From Burkholderiaceae bacterium (GTDB lineage: Bacteria; Pseudomonadota; Gammaproteobacteria; Burkholderiales; Burkholderiaceae): 10,486 bases of DNA. The stretch is from contig CANCQD010000084.1 of NCBI GenBank assembly GCA_947380285.1, forward strand, positions 1 through 10,486. Direction: 5' to 3'. The notes under the pieces were generated by a model. It did no database searches and had not been told where the DNA came from. It saw only the letters and a program-made list of their open reading frames with translations. Shown here piece by piece: positions 1 through 6,026 of this stretch; the stretch's first letter is position 1; every line of letters starts with the position of its first letter. The position numbers and the translations under genes are program-made.

Positions 1-168
1 ATTGTGTATGACACCCAATACTCGAGCGATAACGAGCCTGGCGTCTGGTTCTATACAAAATATAAAGGTGATGCGCGTGCCGTGATTTACTACACCCAAT
101 ATAAATCCGAGGCCGACCTGATTGTGTATTTCACCAAGTACAAGAGTGATGCACGCTGCCGCTACTAA
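1..168 (+). CDS. C-terminal part of a short-repeat beta protein, DUF6150-like (5' end outside window)
   Basis: The reading frame is open from base 1 to a TAA at 166-168 and gives the last 55 residues; the start lies upstream of the window. The residues form imperfect repeats of about 12 to 17 residues, each with a hydrophobic-Tyr strand followed by (T)-(Q/K)-Y-(K/S)-(S/G)-(D/E)-A, for example VIYYTQYKSEAD and IVYFTKYKSDAR. This pattern of short strands ending in Y-K-S-x-A-D matches what I recall of the DUF6150 family, for which a deeply knotted 7(1) fold has been described from structure prediction. It is rich in Tyr, Asp and Lys with no membrane segment, and it ends in CRY. The biochemical role is unknown. 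The family assignment is from pattern memory; the coding call is firmer, because the codons are sensible and the repeat runs to the stop. Confidence 0.7.
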   Translation: MVYDTQYSSDNEPGVWFYTKYKGDARAVIYYTQYKSEADLIVYFTKYKSDARCRY

Positions 169-208
169 TATTTATCACTTTATTACCCCTTCATTACCTC
201 TTTAATCT

Positions 209-820
209 ATGAGACTTCTCTCCATCTCTGCAGGCAAAGTAGCCCCCTTGTTTGGCAACCATCACCCTAATTACAAATCTGTTGCCTCTGCTATTCACAA
301 AAAAGTGGTGAGTGATTTAAAAAATCCCGCCCCAGTTGAAATCACTACGCTTGGTGTTCGAGGGGATGAACAGGCAGACTTATCCGTGCATGGTGGATTG
401 GAAAAAGCAATTTATGTTTATCCAGCCGAACACTATATCTTCTGGAATGAACTGCTCACCCGCGAAACCAAGCAACCTACTGAATTGCAACATGGCGCTA
501 TTGGAGAAAATTTCACGATCGAAGGACTTTTAGAAACTCAAGTCTTTGCAGGGGATCGACTTCAAATAGGGAGTCTAGAATTCGCAGTGGTAAAACTTCG
601 TGAGCCTTGTTTCAAGTTCAATGCGAAGTTGGGCTATAAAGGTGCAGCTAAAGCAATGCTTCAAACAGGCTTTAGTGGCTGGTATTTGCGTGTATTAAAA
701 ACCGGAGTAAGTGCTGCTGGTGCTGAAATTACTCTAATTCCCGGCCCAAGAGAAACCTCTATTGCGCAGCAAAATCAAAAGCTCTTAAACAATCGCAATC
801 AAAAAGATTTGTGGGAATAA
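209..820 (+). CDS. MOSC domain-containing protein, YiiM-like
   Basis: 203 residues, close to the length of E. coli YiiM (about 224). MOSC domains are the C-terminal domain of molybdenum cofactor sulfurases and the core of YiiM/YcbX-type proteins, which bind the molybdenum cofactor and reduce N-hydroxylated bases or similar compounds. Visible hallmarks are the GDxQADLxVHGG block (about 52-63), the G-E-N-F motif (99-102), and the REPCFKFN segment, in which Cys134 is the conserved cysteine expected to ligand molybdenum. A later GWYLRV (157-162) matches the YiiM core. There is no signal peptide, so it should be cytoplasmic. The ATG at 209 begins the expected MRLLSIS strand, although no clear Shine-Dalgarno precedes it. 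It lies 40 bp after the preceding gene and may be cotranscribed with it. Substrate unknown. Confidence 0.85.
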   Translation: MRLLSISAGKVAPLFGNHHPNYKSVASAIHKKVVSDLKNPAPVEITTLGVRGDEQADLSVHGGLEKAIYVYPAEHYIFWNELLTRETKQPTELQHGAIGENFTIEGLLETQVFAGDRLQIGSLEFAVVKLREPCFKFNAKLGYKGAAKAMLQTGFSGWYLRVLKTGVSAAGAEITLIPGPRETSIAQQNQKLLNNRNQKDLWE

Positions 821-822
821 AA

Positions 823-848
823 AAACCCGACCATTTCTGATCGGGTTT
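823..848. terminator. Bidirectional rho-independent terminator
   Basis: An 8-bp perfect inverted repeat, AAACCCGA (823-830) and TCGGGTTT (841-848), encloses a 10-base loop. On the plus strand the stem is followed by a T-rich tail (846-855). On the minus strand the A-run at 819-825 becomes a U-tract of seven, which is a strong terminator tail. It begins 3 bases after the stop of the MOSC gene and lies 38 bases beyond the stop of the convergent MFS gene, so it can end both transcripts. Confidence 0.88.
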
Positions 849-886
849 CTTATTTGATGCAGACTAAAGAATCTTAGTCAATCCGC

Positions 887-2557
887 TTAGTCACGTGCGT
901 AGATATCTACGTCTTTGGTTTCTTTAACAAACAGTGTACCGATTACCAATGTCATCGCAGCGATGATGATTGGGTACCAGAGACCGTAGTAAATGTTACC
1001 GTTTTGCGCTACCAAGGCGAAGGAGATCGTCGGCAACAAGCCACCGAACCAACCGTTACCAATGTGGTATGGCAAGGACATAGAGGTATAACGAATGCGG
1101 GTTGGGAACATCTCAACTAACATCGCAGCGATTGGGCCATAAACCATAGTGACCAAGATCACCAAGTACACCAACAAGCACAATACAGCAACGTAGTTGA
1201 TATCAGCCGAGTTAGCTTTAGCTGGATAACCTTCTTTGTTTAAAGCCTCGCGAATTGATTTCTTAAACTCAGCATCCTTTGCTTTTGCTTCGGCAGGATC
1301 GATACCCTTAGATGTATAACCAGGGATTTCTATATCACCGATTTTCACAACAGCAACGGTTCCCGCTGGAGCTGGAATGGTAGTGTAGCTAGCAGAATTA
1401 GAAGCCATCACTTGTTTTGCAATATCGCAAGAACTTGTGAACTTCGCTGTACCAGTTGGATTGAACTGGAATGTACATTCATTCACATCAGCAGTAATCG
1501 TTGCTGGTGCAGCTGCCATTGCCTTTTCTAACGCAGGGTTAGCAAAGTGAGTTAAAGCATTAAATACGGAAACTGGTGTGTTAGGGATGTAAGTAATTAC
1601 AGCCAACAACAAACCGCCCATGATGATCACTTTACGGCCAATCTTGTCTGACAAGCTACCGAATACCACAAAGAACGGGGTGCCGATTACCAATGAAGCA
1701 GCAATCAATAAGTTCGCTGTCTTAGCATCTACTTTCAATACTTGGGTGAGATAGAACAAAGCATAGAACTGGCCTGTGTACCAAACCACCGCTTGACCTG
1801 CAACCAGACCAAACAATGCCAAGATCACAATCTTCAAGTTCTTCCATTGACCGAATGACTCTGTCAAAGGGGCTTTAGACAATTTGCCTTCTTCTTTCAT
1901 CTTCTTGAAAGCTGGTGATTCATTCATGGACAAGCGAATCCATACAGAAATCGCCAACAATCCGATTGAAGCGATGAAAGGAACACGCCAACCCCAAACA
2001 TCAAAGTCAGGACCAGTGAATTCACGTGTGAACAAAATCACGAGCAAGGAGAGGAACAAGCCCAAAGTAGCTGTTGTCTGAATCCAAGCTGTGTAAGCGC
2101 CACGACGACCATGAGGAGCATGTTCTGCAACATAAGTAGCAGCACCGCCGTACTCACCACCCAATGCCAAACCTTGAAGCATACGCAATGCGATCAAGAT
2201 GACTGGAGCGGCAACGCCGATAGTTGCATAGTTAGGCAGAATACCCACGATGAAGGTTGCACCACCCATTAATAGGATGGTGACCAAGAAGGTATATTTA
2301 CGACCGATCAAATCGCCCAAGCGACCAAACACCAACGCGCCAAATGGACGCACGATGAAACCAGCAGCAAATGCTAACAAAGCAAAAATGAAGGCAGAAC
2401 CAGCATCTAAGCCTGAGAAAAACTGCTTGGCAATAACGGCAGCCAAAGAACCGTAAAGATAAAAGTCGTACCACTCAAAAACCGTACCTAATGAAGAAGC
2501 AAAAATAACTTTGCGCTCTTCGGCGGTCATTGGGGCTGCTTTAGTTGATGTTGACAT
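887..2557 (-). CDS. MFS transporter, metabolite:H+ symporter (MHS) family, with long TM9-TM10 loop
   Basis: A 12-helix inner-membrane secondary transporter. MHS hallmarks are FEWYDFYLYG at 27-36 (TM1), the cytoplasmic motif GRLGDLIGRK at 78-87, LGGEYGGAATYVAEHAP at 132-148 (TM4-5), the second-half motif GSLSDKIGRK at 300-309, and YGPIAAMLVEMFPTRIRY at 473-490 (TM10-11). MHS members are proton symporters for organic acids or osmolytes (KgtP, ShiA, ProP); the substrate cannot be read here. The usual length is about 430-450 residues, whereas this one has 556. The excess is a hydrophilic segment at about 326-453 between TM9 and TM10, which should face the periplasm and contains Cys361 and Cys377. 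The start at 2557 is supported by AGGAG (2564-2568 on the minus strand) 6 bases upstream. The gene is divergent from the TRAP operon and ends at the terminator 823-848. Confidence 0.92.
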   Translation of the reverse strand: MSTSTKAAPMTAEERKVIFASSLGTVFEWYDFYLYGSLAAVIAKQFFSGLDAGSAFIFALLAFAAGFIVRPFGALVFGRLGDLIGRKYTFLVTILLMGGATFIVGILPNYATIGVAAPVILIALRMLQGLALGGEYGGAATYVAEHAPHGRRGAYTAWIQTTATLGLFLSLLVILFTREFTGPDFDVWGWRVPFIASIGLLAISVWIRLSMNESPAFKKMKEEGKLSKAPLTESFGQWKNLKIVILALFGLVAGQAVVWYTGQFYALFYLTQVLKVDAKTANLLIAASLVIGTPFFVVFGSLSDKIGRKVIIMGGLLLAVITYIPNTPVSVFNALTHFANPALEKAMAAAPATITADVNECTFQFNPTGTAKFTSSCDIAKQVMASNSASYTTIPAPAGTVAVVKIGDIEIPGYTSKGIDPAEAKAKDAEFKKSIREALNKEGYPAKANSADINYVAVLCLLVYLVILVTMVYGPIAAMLVEMFPTRIRYTSMSLPYHIGNGWFGGLLPTISFALVAQNGNIYYGLWYPIIIAAMTLVIGTLFVKETKDVDIYARD

Positions 2558-2573
2558 CAGTAGCTCCTAACTA

Positions 2574-2590
2574 ATTTTATTAAATAAAAT
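2574..2590. repeat. AT-only 8-bp inverted repeat upstream of the MFS ribosome site
   Basis: ATTTTATT (2574-2581), one A, then AATAAAAT (2583-2590). It lies just upstream of the AGGAG ribosome binding site of the MFS gene on the minus strand. In such AT-rich sequence it could be chance. It overlaps the proposed -10 box. Confidence 0.35.
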
Positions 2591-2614
2591 ACAACGGATC
2601 GATTATGCTTTGAA
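2586..2614 (-). promoter_or_regulatory. Candidate sigma70 promoter of the MFS gene
   Basis: On the minus strand TTCAAA (complement of 2609-2614) is separated by 17 bp from TATTTT (complement of 2586-2591); each box matches 4 of 6 consensus bases. The -35 box lies inside the palindrome 2608-2625 and the -10 box overlaps the palindrome 2574-2590. Predicted by eye only. A CATAAT sequence nearby lacks a usable -35. Confidence 0.35.
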
Positions 2615-2625
2615 AAAATTCAAAG
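2608..2625. repeat. Perfect 7-bp inverted repeat, candidate operator
   Basis: CTTTGAA (2608-2614), four A bases, then TTCAAAG (2619-2625). The arms are perfect and it lies about 50 bp upstream of the MFS start codon, covering the proposed -35 box. The spacing and position fit a dimeric repressor or activator site, but no regulator gene is present in the window to pair with it. Confidence 0.5.
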
Positions 2626-2650
2626 AAATCCATTACTTAGGGTAATTCCC

Positions 2651-2694
2651 CATCAAATAGACTCGGGGTTTTCCCGAGAAATGTGGATTTGATG
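2651..2694. repeat. Nested inverted repeats in the divergent control region
   Basis: The outer arms CATCAAAT (2651-2658) and ATTTGATG (2687-2694) are perfect 8-bp complements. Between them is an inner hairpin CTCGGG (2662-2667) and CCCGAG (2673-2678) with a 5-base loop. Neither strand has a T-run after the stem, so it does not look like a terminator. A further small repeat ATGC-AAC-GCAT (2692-2702) adjoins it. The position midway between two divergent genes suggests a regulatory structure or binding site. Confidence 0.5.
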
Positions 2695-2819
2695 CAACGC
2701 ATTTAAGCCATGATGAGGCAAGGGTTTAGCACCAATATTAAGCAATCTGCCCAAGTGAGGTGCATTTCTGGAAATCAGTGTGCAATCCTCTCGAATAACA
2801 CTGTTGCACTTCGCTTTAA

Positions 2820-2848
2820 TTGATTTTGAAGTTAGCAAAAGGCATAAG
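2820..2848 (+). promoter_or_regulatory. Candidate sigma70 promoter of the TRAP operon
   Basis: TTGATT (2820-2825) is separated by 17 bp from CATAAG (2843-2848); each box matches 4 of 6 consensus bases. Transcription would begin near 2855, leaving a leader of about 37 bases with the AAGGAG ribosome site at 2878-2883. The -10 box overlaps the inverted repeat at 2841-2859, so a protein bound there could block the promoter. Confidence 0.4.
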
Positions 2849-2859
2849 CAAAAAATGCC
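2841..2859. repeat. Inverted repeat GGCAT-N9-ATGCC over the operon promoter
   Basis: GGCAT (2841-2845) and ATGCC (2855-2859) are perfect 5-bp arms with a 9-base A-rich spacer. It covers the proposed -10 box and start point of the TRAP operon, where a repressor operator would be expected. Short arms make chance occurrence possible. Confidence 0.35.
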
Positions 2860-2891
2860 ACCAAACAATTACTAAACAAGGAGCAAGGCAA

Positions 2892-3977
2892 ATGAAAAGA
2901 CGTGACTTTTTAGGTAAGACTGCACTTGGGGCGGCCGCAGGCGTATTGGCCGCACCCGCAATAGCCCAATCTATGCCAGAAGTGAAGTGGCGCTGCGCAT
3001 CTAGCTTTCCTAAAAGCCTAGATACGATTTATGGTGGTGGCGAATTCATCTCTAAGCGGGTAGCCGCTTTAACTGATGGCAAGTTTCAAATTCGTATTTT
3101 TGGTGCAGGCGAGATTGTTCCTGCTTTTGGTACTGTGGATGCCGTCCAACAAGGAACCGTGGAATGCACCCATACCGCCGGTTATTACTTTGTAGGCAAG
3201 AACAAAACTTTTGCTTTTGACACAACTGTCCCTTTTGGTATGAACCAACGTCAGCAAAATGCCTGGATGTATTGGGGTGGCGGCTTAAAGCTCCAGCGTG
3301 AGTTCTTACGCGACTACAACATTATTTCCTTCCCGGCAGGCAACACCGGAACTCAAATGGGTGGCTGGTTTAAAAAGCCAGTTAAAACGGTTGCCGACCT
3401 CAAAGGTCTCAAGATGCGTATCGCCGGCCTCGGCGGTGAGGTGATGTCTCGCTTAGGCGCTATTCCACAGCAAATCGCTGGTGGGGATATTTACCCTGCC
3501 CTTGAAAAAGGCGTGATTGATGCAGCCGAGTGGGTTGGTCCTTACGACGATGAAAAGTTAGGCTTTTACAAAATTGCTCCTTACTACTACTACCCAGGAT
3601 GGTGGGAAGCCTGTTCGATGTACTCCATGTACGTCAACATCAAAGAATGGGAAAAGTTGCCTAAGCAATATCAAGAAGCGTTGGCTTCAGCTTGTGCTGA
3701 ATGCAACATCGATATGATGGCTGAGTACGACTACAAAAACCCAATTGCCTTACAGAGCTTAATCAAGAATGGCGTTAAGTTGCAGTCTTATTCCACAGAA
3801 ATTATGAAAGCAGCATCTAATGCCGCCTTTGAAATGTATGAGGAAGAAGCTGCCAAGAATCCATCGTTCAAGAAAATTTACGAGCCTTGGAAAAAATTCC
3901 GCAACGATCAAATGCTGTGGAACAAGGTTGCCGAACAAACTCTCATGAGCTTCATGCTAACTAATCCAGTCAAATAA
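2892..3977 (+). CDS. dctP: TRAP transporter substrate-binding protein (DctP family, TakP-like), Tat signal
   Basis: Periplasmic solute receptor of a TRAP system; it captures the substrate and delivers it to DctQM. The start at 2892 is chosen over an upstream in-frame ATG at 2820 because AAGGAG (2878-2883) lies 8 bases before it and the product then begins with a Tat signal: KRRDFLGK (2-9), a hydrophobic stretch, and cleavage near APAIAQ (21-26). The mature protein has 2-oxo-acid receptor features shared with Rhodobacter TakP: ASSFPKSLDTIYGG (36-49), GTVECTHTAGYY (88-99), NTGTQMGGW (151-159), MRIAGLGGEV (175-184), GGDIYPALEKGVIDAAEWVGPYDDEKLGF (197-225) and YYYYPGWWE (231-239). TakP uses the equivalent Gln, Arg and Glu-Trp positions (here Q155, R176, E213-W214) for the carboxylate and sodium; I infer the same here. 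361 residues, normal length. First gene of the operon. Confidence 0.93.
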   Translation: MKRRDFLGKTALGAAAGVLAAPAIAQSMPEVKWRCASSFPKSLDTIYGGGEFISKRVAALTDGKFQIRIFGAGEIVPAFGTVDAVQQGTVECTHTAGYYFVGKNKTFAFDTTVPFGMNQRQQNAWMYWGGGLKLQREFLRDYNIISFPAGNTGTQMGGWFKKPVKTVADLKGLKMRIAGLGGEVMSRLGAIPQQIAGGDIYPALEKGVIDAAEWVGPYDDEKLGFYKIAPYYYYPGWWEACSMYSMYVNIKEWEKLPKQYQEALASACAECNIDMMAEYDYKNPIALQSLIKNGVKLQSYSTEIMKAASNAAFEMYEEEAAKNPSFKKIYEPWKKFRNDQMLWNKVAEQTLMSFMLTNPVK

Positions 3978-3996
3978 ACTTAAGCGAGTAACTGAA

Positions 3997-4539
3997 ATGC
4001 CAAAACAATTTTTAGTTTTTGCAAATTTCGTTGATCGACTAAATGACCGTTTTGGAGTTTTAGCAAGTTGGATGGTTCTTATTGCCGTACTGGTCAGCAC
4101 AGCTAACGCGCTGATTCGGTACGGTTTTAACATCAGCTCAAACGGTTGGCTAGAAGCGCAATGGTATTTGTTTGCCGGCATGGTGATGTTTGGTGCCGCC
4201 ACTACTTTTCGTATGAATGAACACGTGCGGGTTGACGTGCTCTATGCCCTTTACCCCAATAGAGTTCGGCTCTGGCTGGATTTTTGGGGTGGCATTATTT
4301 TCTTCTTACCAATGACCATCATTATTGGTTACTACTCTTGGGAATTTTTTATTACTTCAGTAATTCAAAATGAAACCTCAAGTAATCCAGGAGGTCTGAT
4401 TCGCTGGCCAGTGCGCGGCATTATTACTTTGGGCTTTTTCTTGCTAACACTCCAAGGTATTTCAGAAATTATCAAGCGCTACGCAGCCATTATCGGAATG
4501 ATACAAATCGATCCTAAATACGAAAGACCTCTCCAATGA
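3997..4539 (+). CDS. dctQ: TRAP transporter small permease subunit (DctQ family)
   Basis: 180 residues with four hydrophobic segments at about 20-41, 53-71, 92-114 and 137-158, the layout of the small TRAP membrane subunit. The cytoplasmic loop after the second helix carries FRMNEHVRVDVLY (71-83), the typical R-x-x-E-H-V-R-V-D motif of the family. The third helix is unusually rich in aromatic residues. DctQ packs against DctM and is needed for sodium-driven import of the substrate presented by DctP. It starts 19 bases after dctP; the ribosome site is weak (GCGAG, 10 bases upstream). Its last four bases overlap the start of dctM, so the two are probably translationally coupled. It may be up to two helical turns longer at the C terminus than minimal DctQ proteins. 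Confidence 0.92.
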   Translation: MPKQFLVFANFVDRLNDRFGVLASWMVLIAVLVSTANALIRYGFNISSNGWLEAQWYLFAGMVMFGAATTFRMNEHVRVDVLYALYPNRVRLWLDFWGGIIFFLPMTIIIGYYSWEFFITSVIQNETSSNPGGLIRWPVRGIITLGFFLLTLQGISEIIKRYAAIIGMIQIDPKYERPLQ

Positions 4540-5981
4540 TTAGCCAAGATCTCATGGCCCCCATCATGTTTGGGGGTCTGATTGTATTTTTATTAATTGG
4601 ATATCCGGCCGCATTTTCACTTGGTGCAGTTGGCTTATTCTTCTCTTTTATTGGCATCGAGATGGGCATGTTTCAGCCCACCTTTCTACAAGCACTTCCA
4701 GATCGCGTATTTGGGATCTTGTCGAATGACCTATTGCTCTCTATTCCATTCTTTACCTTCATGGGTGCAATCCTAGAGAAGTGCGGATTGGCCGAGGACA
4801 TGCTCGAAGGCTTGGGGCAGTTATTTGGCCCTATCCGAGGCGGTCTTGCATATGCTGTAATTATTGTTGGTGCAATTCTCGGAGCGATTACCGGAACTGT
4901 TGCAGCCTCTGTGATTGCCATGGGATTAATTTCCTTGCCAATTATGTTGCGCTACGGCTATAACCCACGTGTCGCAACGGGTGTAATTGCCGCCTCAGGA
5001 ACAATTACCCAACTCATCCCCCCATCACTCGTTTTAATTGTGTTGGCAGACCAGTTGGGTAAGTCGGTTGGCGATATGTATGCCGGCGCTATTGGGCCAT
5101 CCATCATTCAGGTGGTGCTGTTCTGTTTATTCATCTTCTTCTTGTCAATTTTTAGACCTCAAGATGTACCAGCACTTCCACCAGAGGCACGCCCAAAGAT
5201 TGACTGGAAATTATTCAAGAAAATTTTGTGGGGCATTGTTCCTTCAATCGCCCTCATCTTCTTAGTGCTTGGAACGATTTTGATGGGTCTGGCAACACCG
5301 ACTGAAGGTGGCGCAATGGGTTCTGTTGGAGCCTTAGTTCTTGCGGCAATGAATAAACGCTTACAAAAACCTTTGGTCTGGGAAGCAATGACTTCCACCA
5401 TGCGCATTAATGCTATGGTGATTTTCATCCTGATTGGATCTACTGTCTTTGGCCTAGCATTCCGTGGCGTTGATGGTGACCTATGGATTGAACATTTATT
5501 GTCTGGATTGCCTGGAGGTCAAATAGGCTTCTTAATTGTGGTGAACTTGTTTGTTTTCTTCCTAGCCTTCTTCTTAGACTATTTTGAAATAGCCTTCATC
5601 ATCATTCCACTTTTGGCTCCTGTTGCAGACAAGCTTGGCATCGATCTGATTTGGTTTGGTGTGCTTCTCGGCGCCAATATGCAAACCTCGTTCATGCATC
5701 CTCCATTTGGGTTCGCCTTGTTCTACCTGCGCGGAGTAGCGCCTAAGTCTCTAAAGAGCTCTGATATTTATTACGGGGCTTTGCCATGGGTCGGTCTACA
5801 GCTGATCTTGGTTGCGATCATCATCTTTATTCCAGAAACGGTTACTTACTTCATTGATAAGCCAGCGGTTGCTATTGATGTGAATGCCATTTCAGTGGAT
5901 CCCCTTGAAGGCGTACAGCAAAATGAGATCACAGTAGACTCCAGTTCTGAGATCGAGCGTCAATTGCGAGAAAATAAATAG
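4536..5981 (+). CDS. dctM: TRAP transporter large permease subunit (DctM family)
   Basis: 481 residues, the large integral-membrane subunit that forms the translocation path of the ion-coupled elevator transporter. Family signatures are the repeat-related GAITGTVAASVIAMGLISLP (117-136), ASGTITQLIPPS (153-164), GLATPTEGGAMGS (251-263) and NMQTSFMHPPFGFALFYLRGVAP (381-403), the last typical of the DctM branch that accompanies TakP-like receptors. The membrane part ends near 440; a hydrophilic, acidic tail of about 40 residues (441-481) follows, making it somewhat longer than the common 425-440 residue form. It begins with an ATGA overlap with dctQ (4536-4539) and has no strong ribosome site of its own, so coupling is likely. 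The stop is followed by 45 bases to the hydrolase gene without any terminator. Confidence 0.94.
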   Translation: MISQDLMAPIMFGGLIVFLLIGYPAAFSLGAVGLFFSFIGIEMGMFQPTFLQALPDRVFGILSNDLLLSIPFFTFMGAILEKCGLAEDMLEGLGQLFGPIRGGLAYAVIIVGAILGAITGTVAASVIAMGLISLPIMLRYGYNPRVATGVIAASGTITQLIPPSLVLIVLADQLGKSVGDMYAGAIGPSIIQVVLFCLFIFFLSIFRPQDVPALPPEARPKIDWKLFKKILWGIVPSIALIFLVLGTILMGLATPTEGGAMGSVGALVLAAMNKRLQKPLVWEAMTSTMRINAMVIFILIGSTVFGLAFRGVDGDLWIEHLLSGLPGGQIGFLIVVNLFVFFLAFFLDYFEIAFIIIPLLAPVADKLGIDLIWFGVLLGANMQTSFMHPPFGFALFYLRGVAPKSLKSSDIYYGALPWVGLQLILVAIIIFIPETVTYFIDKPAVAIDVNAISVDPLEGVQQNEITVDSSSEIERQLRENK

Positions 5982-6013
5982 CTATAGCAAATAGCAAACC
6001 GCAAAATAAAATA

Positions 6014-6020
6014 GAGGGGA
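6014..6020 (+). promoter_or_regulatory. Strong ribosome binding site of the hydrolase gene
   Basis: GAGGGGA lies 6 bases before the ATG at 6027 and fixes this start. It is stronger than the sites of dctQ and dctM. No terminator or convincing promoter was seen between 5982 and 6013, which instead holds a short direct repeat, TAGCAAA twice at 5986-5998, so cotranscription with the TRAP genes is expected. Confidence 0.6.
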
Positions 6021-6026
6021 TTTACC

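Larger units (their letters stand above)
2558..2891. other. Divergent intergenic control region, no credible gene
   Basis: 334 bp between the start codons of the MFS gene and dctP. It holds the palindromes and candidate promoters listed separately. A 71-codon minus-strand frame at 2653-2868 has no recognisable family, consists of a biased mix of Cys, His and Ile, and opens into the promoter region, so it is not called. No RNA gene or riboswitch was recognised. Confidence 0.7.

Noticed and set aside
1..168. Nucleotide-level repeat array such as a CRISPR or minisatellite at the left edge
   Set aside because: The similarity between repeats is at protein level, spacing is irregular, and the frame is continuously coding to a stop.
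2661..2679. Terminator at the CTCGGG/CCCGAG hairpin
   Set aside because: Neither strand has a T-run after the stem, and it lies upstream of both divergent genes rather than downstream of one.
2769..2784. Sigma54-like GG-N10-GC spacing upstream of dctP
   Set aside because: Only the GG and GC pairs match; the rest of the TGGCAC/TTGC consensus is absent and no enhancer-binding regulator is nearby. Likely chance.
2653..2868. 71-codon minus-strand open frame in the divergent region
   Set aside because: No recognisable domain, odd composition, no ribosome site, and it covers the proposed promoter and palindromes of the TRAP operon.
2820..2891. Upstream in-frame extension of dctP by 24 codons
   Set aside because: The extension would bury the Tat twin-arginine motif inside the protein, while the ATG at 2892 has AAGGAG at the right distance.
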